NCBI RefSeq assembly: GCF_025913575.1
Contig: NZ_CP109785.1
Span: 3,348,001-3,412,000, forward strand
Length of the DNA stretch: 64,000 nt
Direction: 5' to 3'
Source: Halocatena marina
GTDB lineage: Archaea; Halobacteriota; Halobacteria; Halobacteriales; Haloarculaceae
Shown: positions 19,456 to 28,193 of the stretch, in pieces
Layout: each line of letters opens with the position of its first letter
How positions within the stretch are numbered: position 1 is the stretch's first letter
Translations under genes and position numbers: made by a program
The notes under the pieces: model-generated
The model's database searches: none
Told to the model about the DNA's origin: nothing
What the model saw: only the letters and a program-made list of their open reading frames with translations

Positions 19456-20034
19456 TTAGAATTGACAGCTCACCGTTCCGTCTTCATCGAGATCGATGAC
19501 ACCGTCGAACAACTCTCGGTGCGCATCGAGTTCTGTAGCTGCGTGGACTTCTTCTGCGAAGTGAAAGAGGCCGACCGCATCGTGTTCTTCGAGGAGCGTG
19601 AGGATTCGCTTGATCGCTTCTCGTGCGCGCGCTTCATCAGCGTAGTAAGCCATCTCCGTGACCGAATCAATGCTAATGCGGAGCTTCCCGTCGTGGGTTT
19701 CAAGGAACTCTCGAATGGCAGCGATCATACCATCGAAGTCGTCCGGCGAGGAGACGTAACGTACGTTGTCGCTCGATCGCCGTGAGTATCCTCGTTCAAT
19801 AGACAGCGTATCGAGAATGACAGCTTTCGACTCATCAACTTCATAGTATTCGAGTTTTTGTTTGACTTCTCGGGCGGTTGTGCGCGTCGAGAGAATGAAC
19901 AAGTTGTCAGTGTCGGTCTTGAAGAAGTCAGTATCGAGCCGGTCAGTTTCTCCAGTACTCGGGTGTAAGAGCATAATTCCGGTACCAGCCGGAACAGTTT
20001 CGGGTGCGTTCTCAATTGCGAGACGATAATCCAT
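19456..20034 (-). CDS. Haloarchaeal RecA-like/DUF7090 protein
   Basis: 192 residues. The pattern LFILSTRTTAREVKQKLEYY, KAVILDTLSIERGYSRRSSDNVRYVSSPDDFDGMIAAIREFL, RISIDSVTEMAYY and LFHFAEEVH resembles the degenerate RecA/KaiC-like domain of haloarchaeal HTR-like/DUF7090 proteins. There is no Walker A motif, so ATP binding is doubtful. Function unknown. Confidence 0.72.
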   Translation of the reverse strand: MDYRLAIENAPETVPAGTGIMLLHPSTGETDRLDTDFFKTDTDNLFILSTRTTAREVKQKLEYYEVDESKAVILDTLSIERGYSRRSSDNVRYVSSPDDFDGMIAAIREFLETHDGKLRISIDSVTEMAYYADEARAREAIKRILTLLEEHDAVGLFHFAEEVHAATELDAHRELFDGVIDLDEDGTVSCQF

Positions 20035-20131
20035 ACATCATTCCCGGTCGGCGTACTATTAACTTTTCATGAAGTGTACAGCACTCACGAAGAAGGAATG
20101 AATGTTGATAGGTCTTGACAATCCTGAACTA

Positions 20132-20908
20132 TCAATCATATATGTTTTCAAATATCTTCCGAGTCCACGCGACGGCATATTCAGGTCCGGTTTCGTGGTA
20201 TGCTGTCGTATCGAGTGCACCGAAGGGGGTCGGAACGTCGAGGTCGTGTTTCAGCGCACTACAGCCGATTTCTGCCGCAGTCGAGAGGCCTGAATCGGTT
20301 GCGATCTCGCGAGTGAGATTAGATAACCGAGGCTCAAGGCGTTCTCCTGCATCAGTCCACGCATCATAGAGGCGAGGAGCGGTGTCTTCCCACGACTTGA
20401 AGACAGATCGAGTGTGCAGCCCGAGGTAGGCCTCGTACAGGGCAGTCGCCAATTGGTAGGTTTCAGCCGGCGAGAGTCGGGCCCCCGCGTCGAGGTCCCG
20501 ATACTGTTCTCCGAAAAAGCCGATGAAATGTTCAGGTCTTCCCAATCCGGCTTGTACAAACGCTTCGGCAATGAGGAAGTCAACGAACGAATCGGGTGAT
20601 CCCTTCATTCGTGCCTTGATGAACACCGTCGGCGGTTCGGTTTGTGCCGTCCACGTTACACCACCGTCGCCGGGCATTCCGATAGTGAAGCTGCTTCCGA
20701 CGTACTCACGGAGCTGTTTGGGACATTTCGGTGGAAGCCACTCGTCAGGGTACGTGACTGGATCGAGCGCATCAACAATGATTCCAAGTTCCTCGGCTTG
20801 TGACGGTGGAAGTGTCTCGAAATCAGGAGTGTCAAAGACAAGCGTGCCTGGAACATGCTCGTCTCGGACTGATGCGAGGTCGTCCGGAAGATCGCGGCGA
20901 GTAAACAT
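20132..20908 (-). CDS. Haloarchaeal conserved protein (DUF7089-like)
   Basis: 258 residues, acidic, no signal peptide or membrane helix. It contains GMPGDGGVTWTAQTEPPTVFIKARMKGSPDSFVDFLIAEAFVQAG and a C-terminal VAWTRKIFENIYD. I recall this as a haloarchaea-restricted conserved protein (DUF7089 type) with no known function. Its ATG overlaps the stop of a tiny upstream membrane-peptide gene by one base. Confidence 0.72.
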   Translation of the reverse strand: MFTRRDLPDDLASVRDEHVPGTLVFDTPDFETLPPSQAEELGIIVDALDPVTYPDEWLPPKCPKQLREYVGSSFTIGMPGDGGVTWTAQTEPPTVFIKARMKGSPDSFVDFLIAEAFVQAGLGRPEHFIGFFGEQYRDLDAGARLSPAETYQLATALYEAYLGLHTRSVFKSWEDTAPRLYDAWTDAGERLEPRLSNLTREIATDSGLSTAAEIGCSALKHDLDVPTPFGALDTTAYHETGPEYAVAWTRKIFENIYD

Positions 20909-20994
20909 CAGACGACGATGGTACCAATGAGAGCGAGTGCAGCGAGAGTAGAGCTCCCGACAGTTGCGATGACGATTTTCGTTGCGTCACTCAT
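20908..20994 (-). CDS. 28-residue membrane peptide coupled to the next gene
   Basis: The ORF runs from ATG at 20994 to TGA at 20910-20908 and encodes one transmembrane helix after a short polar start (MSDATKIVIATVG). The stop overlaps the ATG of the downstream DUF7089-like gene (TGATG), the same coupling used by pheS-pheT. This makes translation plausible, though the length alone proves nothing. Confidence 0.5.
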   Translation of the reverse strand: MSDATKIVIATVGSSTLAALALIGTIVV

Positions 20995-21054
20995 ACTCGT
21001 GTCTCCAGTGGCGAACGCTTAACACTGTTGTGTTACGACACGTGACGGACGGTT

Positions 21055-22584
21055 TCAGTCACTGATTTTCGGCGACCGGACGCTCGTTTGCCGAGCAATC
21101 TTCTTCCACGCACCCGTGTGAAACCGAACTGTGTTCACCACCGCTTTGACGTAGATGTCAGCGAGAATGGCCACAAAAAAAGCGAGATATCCGAGATCCA
21201 GCCCTGGTGAGATGGCGATCTGGCCGATGGTGATAGGGATTGGATCGAGCGCAAGCGGTCCGACTGCGAACCCGTAACTGGCCGGAAGAGCAAGTGTGGC
21301 GATTGGGAGTTTGAGAAGATACGAACCGGTGAGCGTTCCATAGAACGGCCAACGGGTATCACCAGCACCACGAAGGCCGCCTCGCATTGTCCGAGAAATC
21401 GAGAAACCAGCCACACCGAGACCGAACACACGGATGAACGCGACAGTGAGATCGACACTCTCAGTTCCGAACACGAGCGCGATCGGTCGAGCTGTGAGTG
21501 TAATTCCGACGGCCACGATCAGTTGCGTTACGAGGGCGAGTCGAGTCGTTTGCCAGCCGTATGCGGCCGCGCGGTCGTCCTCGCCCTGACCGATATGCTG
21601 ACCGACGAGTGTGCTTGCCGCGGTTGCGTACCCCCACGCGGGCATCATCGCTAGCAAAATCACGCGACGGCCGATCGCGTAGGCCGCAACGGCTTCTGTT
21701 CCGAGGACACCGAGGAGAAAGAGAAACGGAAACCGACCGAACGTTCGTGCGAGACGTGTTCCAGCGAGCGGGAGCGCAACACGAACGATTTCGCGCATGA
21801 TTGTCCAATCGAACATCGTTCCCCCGAGTCGGAGACGGATCGAGCGGCGACCGTTGATGAGCAGTACGAAGAAAATTGACGCCGAGAGAGTGTTTGCAGC
21901 GAGGGTTCCGACAGCAGCTCCGACAATTCCGAGCCGTGGGAACGGTCCAATGCCAAAGATGAGAGCGGCGTTGAGCACGATATTCGTTGGTAACGAGACG
22001 AGGCGGACGTACATCGGCGTTCGAGTATCACCAACGCCCGCGAGTGCGCGCGAGGCAACCATCCCCCAAAACCGAGGGATGATGCCAAGCATCACGACCT
22101 GTAGATACGCAGCCCCGAGGGAGATCGTACGAGGTTCGTTGCTCAGAACGCCGATCAGTTGTGGAGCATATATCCAACTCACGACGGTGATCGGGACAGC
22201 AATACAAAGCGAGAGCCACAGCGATTGTTTGACCGCCGTGTCAGCCTTGTCATACTGTTCTGCTCCAGTATACCGCGAGACGACGCTGATTGTTCCACTG
22301 GTCAGCGCAAGCGACAGACCAAACGGAATGAAGTAGTACTGAAACCCGAGTTCGATAGCCGCAATCCCTGCGTTACCCAGTGCGAGACCGACGAACACGA
22401 AATCGGACATTCGAATGAGCACGCGAAACACACCCGAAACCATCGCGGGCGCTGCGAGATCGAACGCTTCTTCTCCCATTGTTCGGTCGATGATTCCAAA
22501 CCGCGAAAGCATCGCCGGAAACCACATGAAAAACGACCTTATGTCAACACGGAAGACCATCAGTCGATTCACGGACTCCGGCAT
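21055..22584 (-). CDS. MATE family efflux transporter
   Basis: 509 residues with 12 membrane helices in two pseudo-symmetric halves (MGEEAFDLAAPAMVSGVFRVLIRMSDFVFVG in the first, MREIVRVALPLAGTRLARTFGRFPFLFL in the second). This is a multidrug and toxic compound extruder, which exchanges Na+ or H+ for organic cations in the cytoplasmic membrane. The substrate is unknown. It stands alone. An antisense gene cannot be supported. Confidence 0.92.
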   Translation of the reverse strand: MPESVNRLMVFRVDIRSFFMWFPAMLSRFGIIDRTMGEEAFDLAAPAMVSGVFRVLIRMSDFVFVGLALGNAGIAAIELGFQYYFIPFGLSLALTSGTISVVSRYTGAEQYDKADTAVKQSLWLSLCIAVPITVVSWIYAPQLIGVLSNEPRTISLGAAYLQVVMLGIIPRFWGMVASRALAGVGDTRTPMYVRLVSLPTNIVLNAALIFGIGPFPRLGIVGAAVGTLAANTLSASIFFVLLINGRRSIRLRLGGTMFDWTIMREIVRVALPLAGTRLARTFGRFPFLFLLGVLGTEAVAAYAIGRRVILLAMMPAWGYATAASTLVGQHIGQGEDDRAAAYGWQTTRLALVTQLIVAVGITLTARPIALVFGTESVDLTVAFIRVFGLGVAGFSISRTMRGGLRGAGDTRWPFYGTLTGSYLLKLPIATLALPASYGFAVGPLALDPIPITIGQIAISPGLDLGYLAFFVAILADIYVKAVVNTVRFHTGAWKKIARQTSVRSPKISD

Positions 22585-22721
22585 AGTATGACTTCTGGCT
22601 GACCGTACTACCTCTGGAATCCACTACTCAAACGAACAATAGTTAGTGATTATAATTTAAATTAAATTTGGTTTATATGTGTAGAATCTGATATTAACAC
22701 TGACGTTGCGTTAATTGGGGG

Positions 22722-23591
22722 TCACTCGTCATTGCCGCCGCGCCACGATTCAGGCATTTGGATCACGTAGCGACCGTTTTCACGGAGTGCAATGATATAC
22801 TCATCACGGTTGTAGAGTTCCATCAGATTGAGTTCGTACTGTCCGGGTGCGAGAATCTTGATGCTCTCGAACTGATCGTTGAGCTCCTTTCGAAGTTCTT
22901 CGAGATCGGGCTGGTCACCAGTCGGCTCGCGGACAACGCGACCGTTGCTCGGTGGTGGAGACTGCCGAGTTGAATCGACAGCAGACGTAGACGTAGACGC
23001 AGAAGAAGATGAGTTTGCGGAAGAATGAGGAGGGAGTTTATCGCGAGAGACGAATTCTGACCGAGCGTTCGCTTGTGCGGTGTCTTCCGATCCGTCTGTG
23101 CTGTGGTTGCCATCCTTCGCCAGCACGTCGGCGTCGTGTCCGTTTTCGTCGATAGCCGCTCGACTCGCGCTGTGCTCTTTATTCGATTCTTCATCGTCAG
23201 AAATCGCATCCGCTGTCGTCTCGTCTATTGAATCCGTCGCGTCTGATGCTGATGCTTTGACAGGGAGTTTATTTGGTTCCTCGGCGGAGGAGTCTTCACC
23301 GGTTGTGTCTTCTGTGACACCGGATTCATCTGTTGTGGACGATCCGCTCGACATCCAGCCACGAACGGTCGACGTTGCACGGCCTACGTGTTTTCCGACG
23401 CGTCCCCCATTCGGAGCTAACGATGATTGAGGAGGTGAGGGAGCGGCAGATTCATCGGGAGGAATTTCGGAAACGTCTGTATCGGCTGGGTGGAATTGGA
23501 ACGTCGTTCCACTACACTCGGGACATCCCGAGAGCATTTCTTTCGATCCATCCTCGAACACGTAGCCGCAAGTCGTACACTGATGTGGCAT
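22722..23591 (-). CDS. oapC: Origin-associated Zn-ribbon protein OapC
   Basis: 289 residues. An N-terminal zinc ribbon (Cys5, Cys8, Cys23, Cys26) is followed by a long acidic Ser/Asp/Glu/Thr-rich linker (about residues 40-220) and a conserved C-terminus (ILAPGQYELNLMELYNRDEYIIALRENGRYVIQMPESW). It is the last gene of the oapA-oapB-oapC set that lies beside the Orc1 origin in haloarchaea. The biochemical role is unknown; linkage to replication comes from conserved position. Confidence 0.85.
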   Translation of the reverse strand: MPHQCTTCGYVFEDGSKEMLSGCPECSGTTFQFHPADTDVSEIPPDESAAPSPPQSSLAPNGGRVGKHVGRATSTVRGWMSSGSSTTDESGVTEDTTGEDSSAEEPNKLPVKASASDATDSIDETTADAISDDEESNKEHSASRAAIDENGHDADVLAKDGNHSTDGSEDTAQANARSEFVSRDKLPPHSSANSSSSASTSTSAVDSTRQSPPPSNGRVVREPTGDQPDLEELRKELNDQFESIKILAPGQYELNLMELYNRDEYIIALRENGRYVIQMPESWRGGNDE

Positions 23592-23611
23592 ACTGGTGTG
23601 GCATTAAACCG

Positions 23612-23992
23612 CTACGTCACGAGCGCGCGAATCAAGTTCTTATCCTTGTGAAGCGTTTCAATACGGTTTGCTGGCCCGATAACAGTCAGTTTGTTCGGCG
23701 GATTGTGTCCGAAAAGTCGGCTGAAAAAGCCAGGATTTGGCTCTTGTTGCGGGTAGCTCTCGATTTCGATACCAGCGAACTCGTCGGGGCTAATCTCAGT
23801 CATCGTCACTTCGATGAGTTTCGACTCCTCGTCGGGCGAGAGGCCCTCTTCGAGAATGACGATATTACCGTCGCGCACCCCATCAAGGATGAGTCTGATT
23901 TTCTCCATGCTCCGCAGTTTCTTCATACGCTCGCCACTCACGAGGTCGATCTGGACACCATCCTCAGTTGTTATTTCAGCCATTTCATTCAC
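23612..23992 (-). CDS. oapB: Origin-associated protein OapB (DUF2073)
   Basis: 126 residues from the GTG at 23992, or 123 from the ATG at 23983. The DUF2073 pattern is clear: GVQIDLVSGERMKKLRSMEKIRLILDGVRDGNIVILEEGLSPDEE and FFSRLFG. The GTG start overlaps the oapA stop by four bases (GTGA). OapB was named from its place at the chromosomal origin; its biochemical function is not settled. Confidence 0.88.
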   Translation of the reverse strand: MNEMAEITTEDGVQIDLVSGERMKKLRSMEKIRLILDGVRDGNIVILEEGLSPDEESKLIEVTMTEISPDEFAGIEIESYPQQEPNPGFFSRLFGHNPPNKLTVIGPANRIETLHKDKNLIRALVT

Positions 23993-25443
23993 CCGAAGTA
24001 CTCTGCAATCTTGTCGTAAACCTCCTGCATATTGTCACCCTCAAGCGCTGAAAGCGGTACTACCTCGTGTTGGGGGAACGCGTTGACGATACGCTGAACG
24101 CTCGATTCCTCCAAATCGATTTTGTTTGCAAATATCATCACCGGGAGGTCTCGACTCTCAATGATACCAACAAGCATTGTGTTCACCTGCGTGAACGGAT
24201 CATCGGTGCTATCAAGCACGTAGATAACCCCATCGACATCCTCACGGAGCCAATGCATCGCCTCCGCAACACCCTCTGTTGCCTCCCGCGAACGTCGCAC
24301 AGCGTCCTCTTTGGTCATATCGTGTTCGAGGAATTCGTTGTAATCGACCTTCGTCGTCACACCCGGCGTATCGACGATGTCAATGGTAACAGCCGATCCA
24401 TTACGCTCGATTTCGACGTTTTCTTTTCGCCGGGCACGACGGGTTTCGTGTGGAACATGGCTCTCAGGTCCAACAGCATCACCCGTCCAGTCGCGTGCGA
24501 CTCGATTTGCGAGCGTCGTGTTGTGCACGACGAGTCCGTCCGCAGTAGTGAAGGTGTGATGCTCGGGAACAGTGAGATCGTAGATGTAACCGTCGTAGTC
24601 GACACTCTCGACTGATTCGATCTCATCCCATGCAGCGTCGCCGTTCGCTAGCGCATGAATGTATGTCGTCTCTTCTACTCTGGGAAGTCCGTTTGCGATC
24701 GACCGAATACGGTCGATGGAGATTGTTTCGGGAGAATCTGATGTAGGATCTGTTCGAGCGCTGAATTCAGTCTCATCCGTACCACCGTAGAACGCAGACC
24801 GTGTCATCTCTAGTGCCTCACGCGTGCTTTCGAGGCGTTGACCGATGGGCAGCGCAGCCGAGGCGGTTTGTATGCGACCACCATCGGCAGCCAGATAGCT
24901 ATCAGACGCCTCTGCAGAGAGCAATCGGTCGACAGTCGAAGATGGTTGATCGGCCGTATGAGTGGCGACCGATGGGAAATGTGCGATGAGCGTTCCCGTC
25001 GAGACATCGTCCGCTCGTTTTTGCTCTACTCCATCTTCGGAGACAACAATAAATGGATGATCGGGACTGACGGTTACATTCCCACCAGATTTCGTGGTGA
25101 CGTGGCACATCGAACCACGATAGCGCTGACGAAACACGTGAGAGATCGTTGCCGACGCAGCTTCGAGATCCCTCGTGAGAGCGGGGACTTGTATTCCCGC
25201 CTCAGTGCATTCGATCCACGTTTCATCTGGCTCATCACTCACGTCAGGAGCAGTGGGACATTGTTCTCTTGCGTCTAAGAATACGTCTTCTATCGGCCGG
25301 TAAGTGCCGTCTGAAAGCAAAATCGGTTCACTGGCGGCGAGGCATTTCCCTGCGTTCGGCGGCCCGTAAATACCAATTCGCTTTGGCTCGCCGCTGAAGA
25401 ACAATTTCGTGATGCTTTGTTTAAGGCTCGTAATCAGTCCCAT
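23989..25443 (-). CDS. oapA: Era-like GTPase OapA, interrupted by an in-frame intein
   Basis: 484 residues from the ATG at 25443, of which 209 are the GTPase. The P-loop reads GPPNAGK (residues 27-33), then a 275-residue intein, then TTLANR. G3 is VDTPG, G4 is ANKID; the region between (VDYNEFLEHDMTKEDAVRRSREATEGV) is typical of this Era/Obg-like haloarchaeal family. OapA lies at the Orc1-dependent origin and heads the oapABC operon. Without protein splicing the P-loop would be split and GTP could not bind in the usual way. A frame extension to 25494 is unlikely to be translated. Confidence 0.92.
   Translation of the reverse strand: MGLITSLKQSITKLFFSGEPKRIGIYGPPNAGKCLAASEPILLSDGTYRPIEDVFLDAREQCPTAPDVSDEPDETWIECTEAGIQVPALTRDLEAASATISHVFRQRYRGSMCHVTTKSGGNVTVSPDHPFIVVSEDGVEQKRADDVSTGTLIAHFPSVATHTADQPSSTVDRLLSAEASDSYLAADGGRIQTASAALPIGQRLESTREALEMTRSAFYGGTDETEFSARTDPTSDSPETISIDRIRSIANGLPRVEETTYIHALANGDAAWDEIESVESVDYDGYIYDLTVPEHHTFTTADGLVVHNTTLANRVARDWTGDAVGPESHVPHETRRARRKENVEIERNGSAVTIDIVDTPGVTTKVDYNEFLEHDMTKEDAVRRSREATEGVAEAMHWLREDVDGVIYVLDSTDDPFTQVNTMLVGIIESRDLPVMIFANKIDLEESSVQRIVNAFPQHEVVPLSALEGDNMQEVYDKIAEYFG
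24520..25344 (-). mobile_element. Intein in the OapA P-loop (no endonuclease domain seen)
   Basis: The 275-residue insert (OapA residues 34-308) begins with Cys after GPPNAGK and ends with HN before Thr309. Block A is CLAASEPILLSDGTYRPIED, block B is VTVSPDHPFIVV, block F is YDGYIYDLTVPEHHTFTTADG and block G is VVHN. The 130 residues between blocks B and F have no LAGLIDADG motif that I can see, so it is probably a mini-intein or one whose homing endonuclease has decayed. The junction codons were checked on the DNA: TGC at 25344-25342 and AAC at 24522-24520. Confidence 0.93.
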
Positions 25444-25896
25444 CCTAACGCGCTCCTCCCACGACCGAAGGCCGTGTATACCCGAAATACCCAATCCGAC
25501 GTACTTAAGCGTGCGTCAGACAAGCATATGTTTGGTTTGATATTGTTTTTGACGGTTTTCATATTTGTGACTTTTTGGGCTATGCTTTTATGCATTGGTT
25601 CGAAATTTGCATACCTGTGCCCACAAAATCGAAGTTGTGATTCACAGCCATACATACTCTAGTTTTTCAATTTTAGAGTCCATGATATCATAGCAAGTGA
25701 CGTGTAGTCATGTGACATGCAGTGACACAATGTACATATTTTTGATGCATTATACGTGGATCACTTACAAGGAGCATGCTGTTCACTTACCTCATAACAT
25801 TACTAGGTCTCCAATAAACCTGTTTTATCTGCTGTTTAAATAAAAAATGATATACCTTTAGTGTATGAAATAATATTAAGGACATACCCCCCCCCA

Positions 25897-25917
25897 CCCC
25901 TTCGTTTCGACTGGAAC
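25897..25917 (-). repeat. Origin recognition box (ORB)
   Basis: On the minus strand it reads GTTCCAGTCGAAACGAAGGGG. Its G-rich end continues into a further run of nine G (plus-strand C tract at 25887-25895). It faces the two plus-strand boxes across about 260-700 bp of AT-rich DNA. Predicted Orc1 binding site. Confidence 0.85.
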
Positions 25918-26153
25918 CGTCAAACAGAGTATACCCAACAGACACGAATATGTCTATAGAATAACTGTTGACGAAGTGATAACGATCTAGTAAGAAGAAC
26001 TAGCGGTAGATAGTCGAATTATTGGACAAACAACTAGGAAACAGCCTAGAAATAGAAGAAGTTAAATTATAGTTGTAGTTGTCTGTTCTATGGTTGTGTT
26101 TGTTGTTCTTCCGTCTTAAAACTACCGCTTTCCTAGAGCTCTCGTGGTTCCTA

Positions 26154-26203
26154 CCCCACCCCCACTCTCTCGTGTCGTTTCCAGTCGAAATGAGGGGGTG
26201 GGG
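26154..26203. repeat. C-rich/G-rich inverted repeat around an ORB
   Basis: CCCCACCCCC at 26154-26163 is the exact reverse complement of GGGGGTGGGG at 26194-26203. The 30 bases between contain the core of the plus-strand ORB at 26177-26198. The G-strand could also form a quadruplex. This places the ORB in a potential hairpin. Confidence 0.6.
26177..26198 (+). repeat. Origin recognition box (ORB)
   Basis: Reads GTTTCCAGTCGAAATGAGG and continues into a G-rich tract to 26206. It differs from the box at 25897-25917 at only a few positions and has the opposite orientation. Predicted Orc1 binding site. Confidence 0.85.
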
Positions 26204-26620
26204 GGGTCGTGGATATCAGATACGTCTCCAAGGCGCCCTCTAAAAGACAGTCAAAATCACGACAAAAAATCGATCTCAATGAATAACATAGTAGCAATCG
26301 AAAAGACTAATTAACGACACATAATAATCTCATTGTCTAGACGGTACTAAAAAACTATTAATACGTATCTTTCCATTAGTGATTAGTACGCATAAATAGT
26401 AATTTGACGCACGACAATTGGTAAACGGTAACTAATACCCATACTAGTTTTTGAAACCCGTTTCAATATATCATATACCTTAGCAAAATTTGAACCACAA
26501 CGTTTAATGACTACCTCATCCACGTGTTCTCCTGCATCAGGTGGACACTGAGATATCCGCCCTCCCTACGTAACCCGTATCACACTACCGATATCGACCG
26601 TTGCGGTGAGTGCGCGGATC

Positions 26621-26642
26621 GTTTCCACTTGAAATGAGGGGG
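26621..26642 (+). repeat. Origin recognition box next to the orc1 start
   Basis: Reads GTTTCCACTTGAAATGAGG followed by GGG. It ends 12 bases before the orc1 ATG at 26655, so Orc1 bound here could also repress its own gene. This is a weaker match than the other two boxes. Confidence 0.75.
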
Positions 26643-26654
26643 TGCACGAAACGA

Positions 26655-28139
26655 ATGCCAGACACGGACACGGACATGAATTCGGACGCTATATTCGATG
26701 ATGAGTCAGTTGACACACAAGATACAATGTTCGATGGGTTTTCTAACGAAGGAGCTTCTCCTGGGCTATTCGATGACCTTCTTAGTGGAGAACCAATCTT
26801 CGAGAATAAGGAGGTGCTTCGGCCATCCTATACACCACGGCAACTCCCTCACCGCGAAGAGCAGATCAACAACATGGCAACGATTCTTGTGACTGCTCTT
26901 CGTGGAGAGACTCCCTCCAACATCCTCATTTATGGCAAGACCGGCACCGGGAAAACTGCGTCTGCGAAGTTTGTCAGCGAGGAACTTGAAAACACCTCCG
27001 AGAAATACGAGGTACCCTGTGATGTTCAGTACATCAACTGTGAGGTAACGGATACTCAGTATCGCGTTCTCGCTCAACTTGCCAACACGTTCATCGAAGA
27101 AAACGAACAGTATATCGATCAGCGCCTCACAGATCTCGAAGAACTTTGCGAGCGTGCGAGTGAAACTCCGTCCTCTCTTTCTGAAACGTCGTTTGATTCA
27201 GTAACGGAGATCGAGGAGGAGATACAATCACTCGAAGATGACCGCGACGAGCTCGAATCCGTTCCGATGACAGGGTGGCCGACCGATCGAGTGTACTCAA
27301 CGTTCTTCGAGGCAGTCGAGTACGACGAGCGCGTTGTCGTCATTATGCTCGACGAGATCGATAAGCTCGTCGAGAAGAGTGGCGATGATACCCTCTACAA
27401 TCTATCACGGATGAACTCAGAGCTCGAAAACTCGCGCGTTTCTATCATCGGCATCTCGAACGACTTGAAGTTCACCGACTTTCTTGATCCCCGTGTCAAA
27501 TCGAGCCTCGGTGAAGAGGAGATCGTTTTCCCACCGTACGACGCAACGCAACTCAAAGACATCCTCCAGCACCGGGCAGAAGTCGCGTTCAAAACCGGAT
27601 CACTCTCTGACGATGTGATTCCATTGTGTGCTGCTTTTGCGGCCCAAGAGCACGGCGATGCACGACGCGCGCTCGATCTGCTCCGGACTGCGGGTGAACT
27701 CGCAGAACGCGATCGCACCGATTCTATCGAAGAAGCACACGTCCGTCGCGCACAGGAAAAAATCGAACTCGACCGTGTCGTCGAGGTCGTCAGAACACTC
27801 CCAACACAGTCGAAACTCGTCCTTTATGCCATCATACTTCTCGAACGACAGGGAGTTCGAAACATCAACACTGGCGAAGTGTTCAACATCTACAAGCGCC
27901 TGTGTGCCGAAATCGACGTCGACGTACTGACGCAGCGCCGCGTCACAGATCTAATCAGCGAACTCGATATGCTCGGGATCGTCAATGCCGTCGTCGTTAG
28001 CAAAGGCCGCTACGGACGGACCAAAGAAATGGGTCTTTCAGTCCCACTCGAAGACACCGAAACAATCCTACTGAGCGACTCACGGCTTGCCGATGTCGAG
28101 GAAGCACAACCGTTCGTTCAAGCTCGATTTGACGATTAG
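26655..28139 (+). CDS. orc1: Orc1/Cdc6 replication initiator
   Basis: 494 residues from the ATG at 26655. After an acidic N-terminus comes an AAA+ domain with Walker A YGKTGTGKT (residues 93-101), an acidic coiled-coil-like insert (about 150-205), Walker B VVIMLDEIDKL (about 228-238) and sensor 1 IIGISND. The C-terminus is a winged helix (TQRRVTDLISELDMLGIVNAVVVSKGRYGRTKEMGL) that reads the ORBs. It is the initiator of the adjacent origin. A GTG-started extension to 26610 would translate the ORB and is rejected. Confidence 0.96.
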   Translation: MPDTDTDMNSDAIFDDESVDTQDTMFDGFSNEGASPGLFDDLLSGEPIFENKEVLRPSYTPRQLPHREEQINNMATILVTALRGETPSNILIYGKTGTGKTASAKFVSEELENTSEKYEVPCDVQYINCEVTDTQYRVLAQLANTFIEENEQYIDQRLTDLEELCERASETPSSLSETSFDSVTEIEEEIQSLEDDRDELESVPMTGWPTDRVYSTFFEAVEYDERVVVIMLDEIDKLVEKSGDDTLYNLSRMNSELENSRVSIIGISNDLKFTDFLDPRVKSSLGEEEIVFPPYDATQLKDILQHRAEVAFKTGSLSDDVIPLCAAFAAQEHGDARRALDLLRTAGELAERDRTDSIEEAHVRRAQEKIELDRVVEVVRTLPTQSKLVLYAIILLERQGVRNINTGEVFNIYKRLCAEIDVDVLTQRRVTDLISELDMLGIVNAVVVSKGRYGRTKEMGLSVPLEDTETILLSDSRLADVEEAQPFVQARFDD

Positions 28140-28193
28140 GCGGCGAGAGAGAATCTGTTCGTATTTTCAAAACCAAATACTGGCTTTGGGTCG

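Larger units (their letters stand above)
25444..26654. other. oriC: Chromosomal replication origin (oriC, Orc1-linked)
   Basis: A 1.2-kb gap without a convincing gene separates oapA from orc1. It is AT-rich (about 25500-25880 and 26230-26560) and has three ORB-like boxes: minus strand at 25897-25917, plus strand at 26177-26198, and plus strand at 26621-26642 just before the orc1 ATG. Two of the boxes run into G-rich tracts. The AT-rich stretches between inverted ORBs are the likely duplex unwinding element. The whole layout matches the major haloarchaeal origin beside orc1 and oapABC. Origin activity itself is inferred. Confidence 0.88.

Noticed and set aside
25530..25662. Hydrophobic small frame starting MFGLILFL upstream of oapA
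   Set aside because: It lies in the AT-rich origin flank, where hydrophobic frames arise by chance; no coupling or conserved feature.
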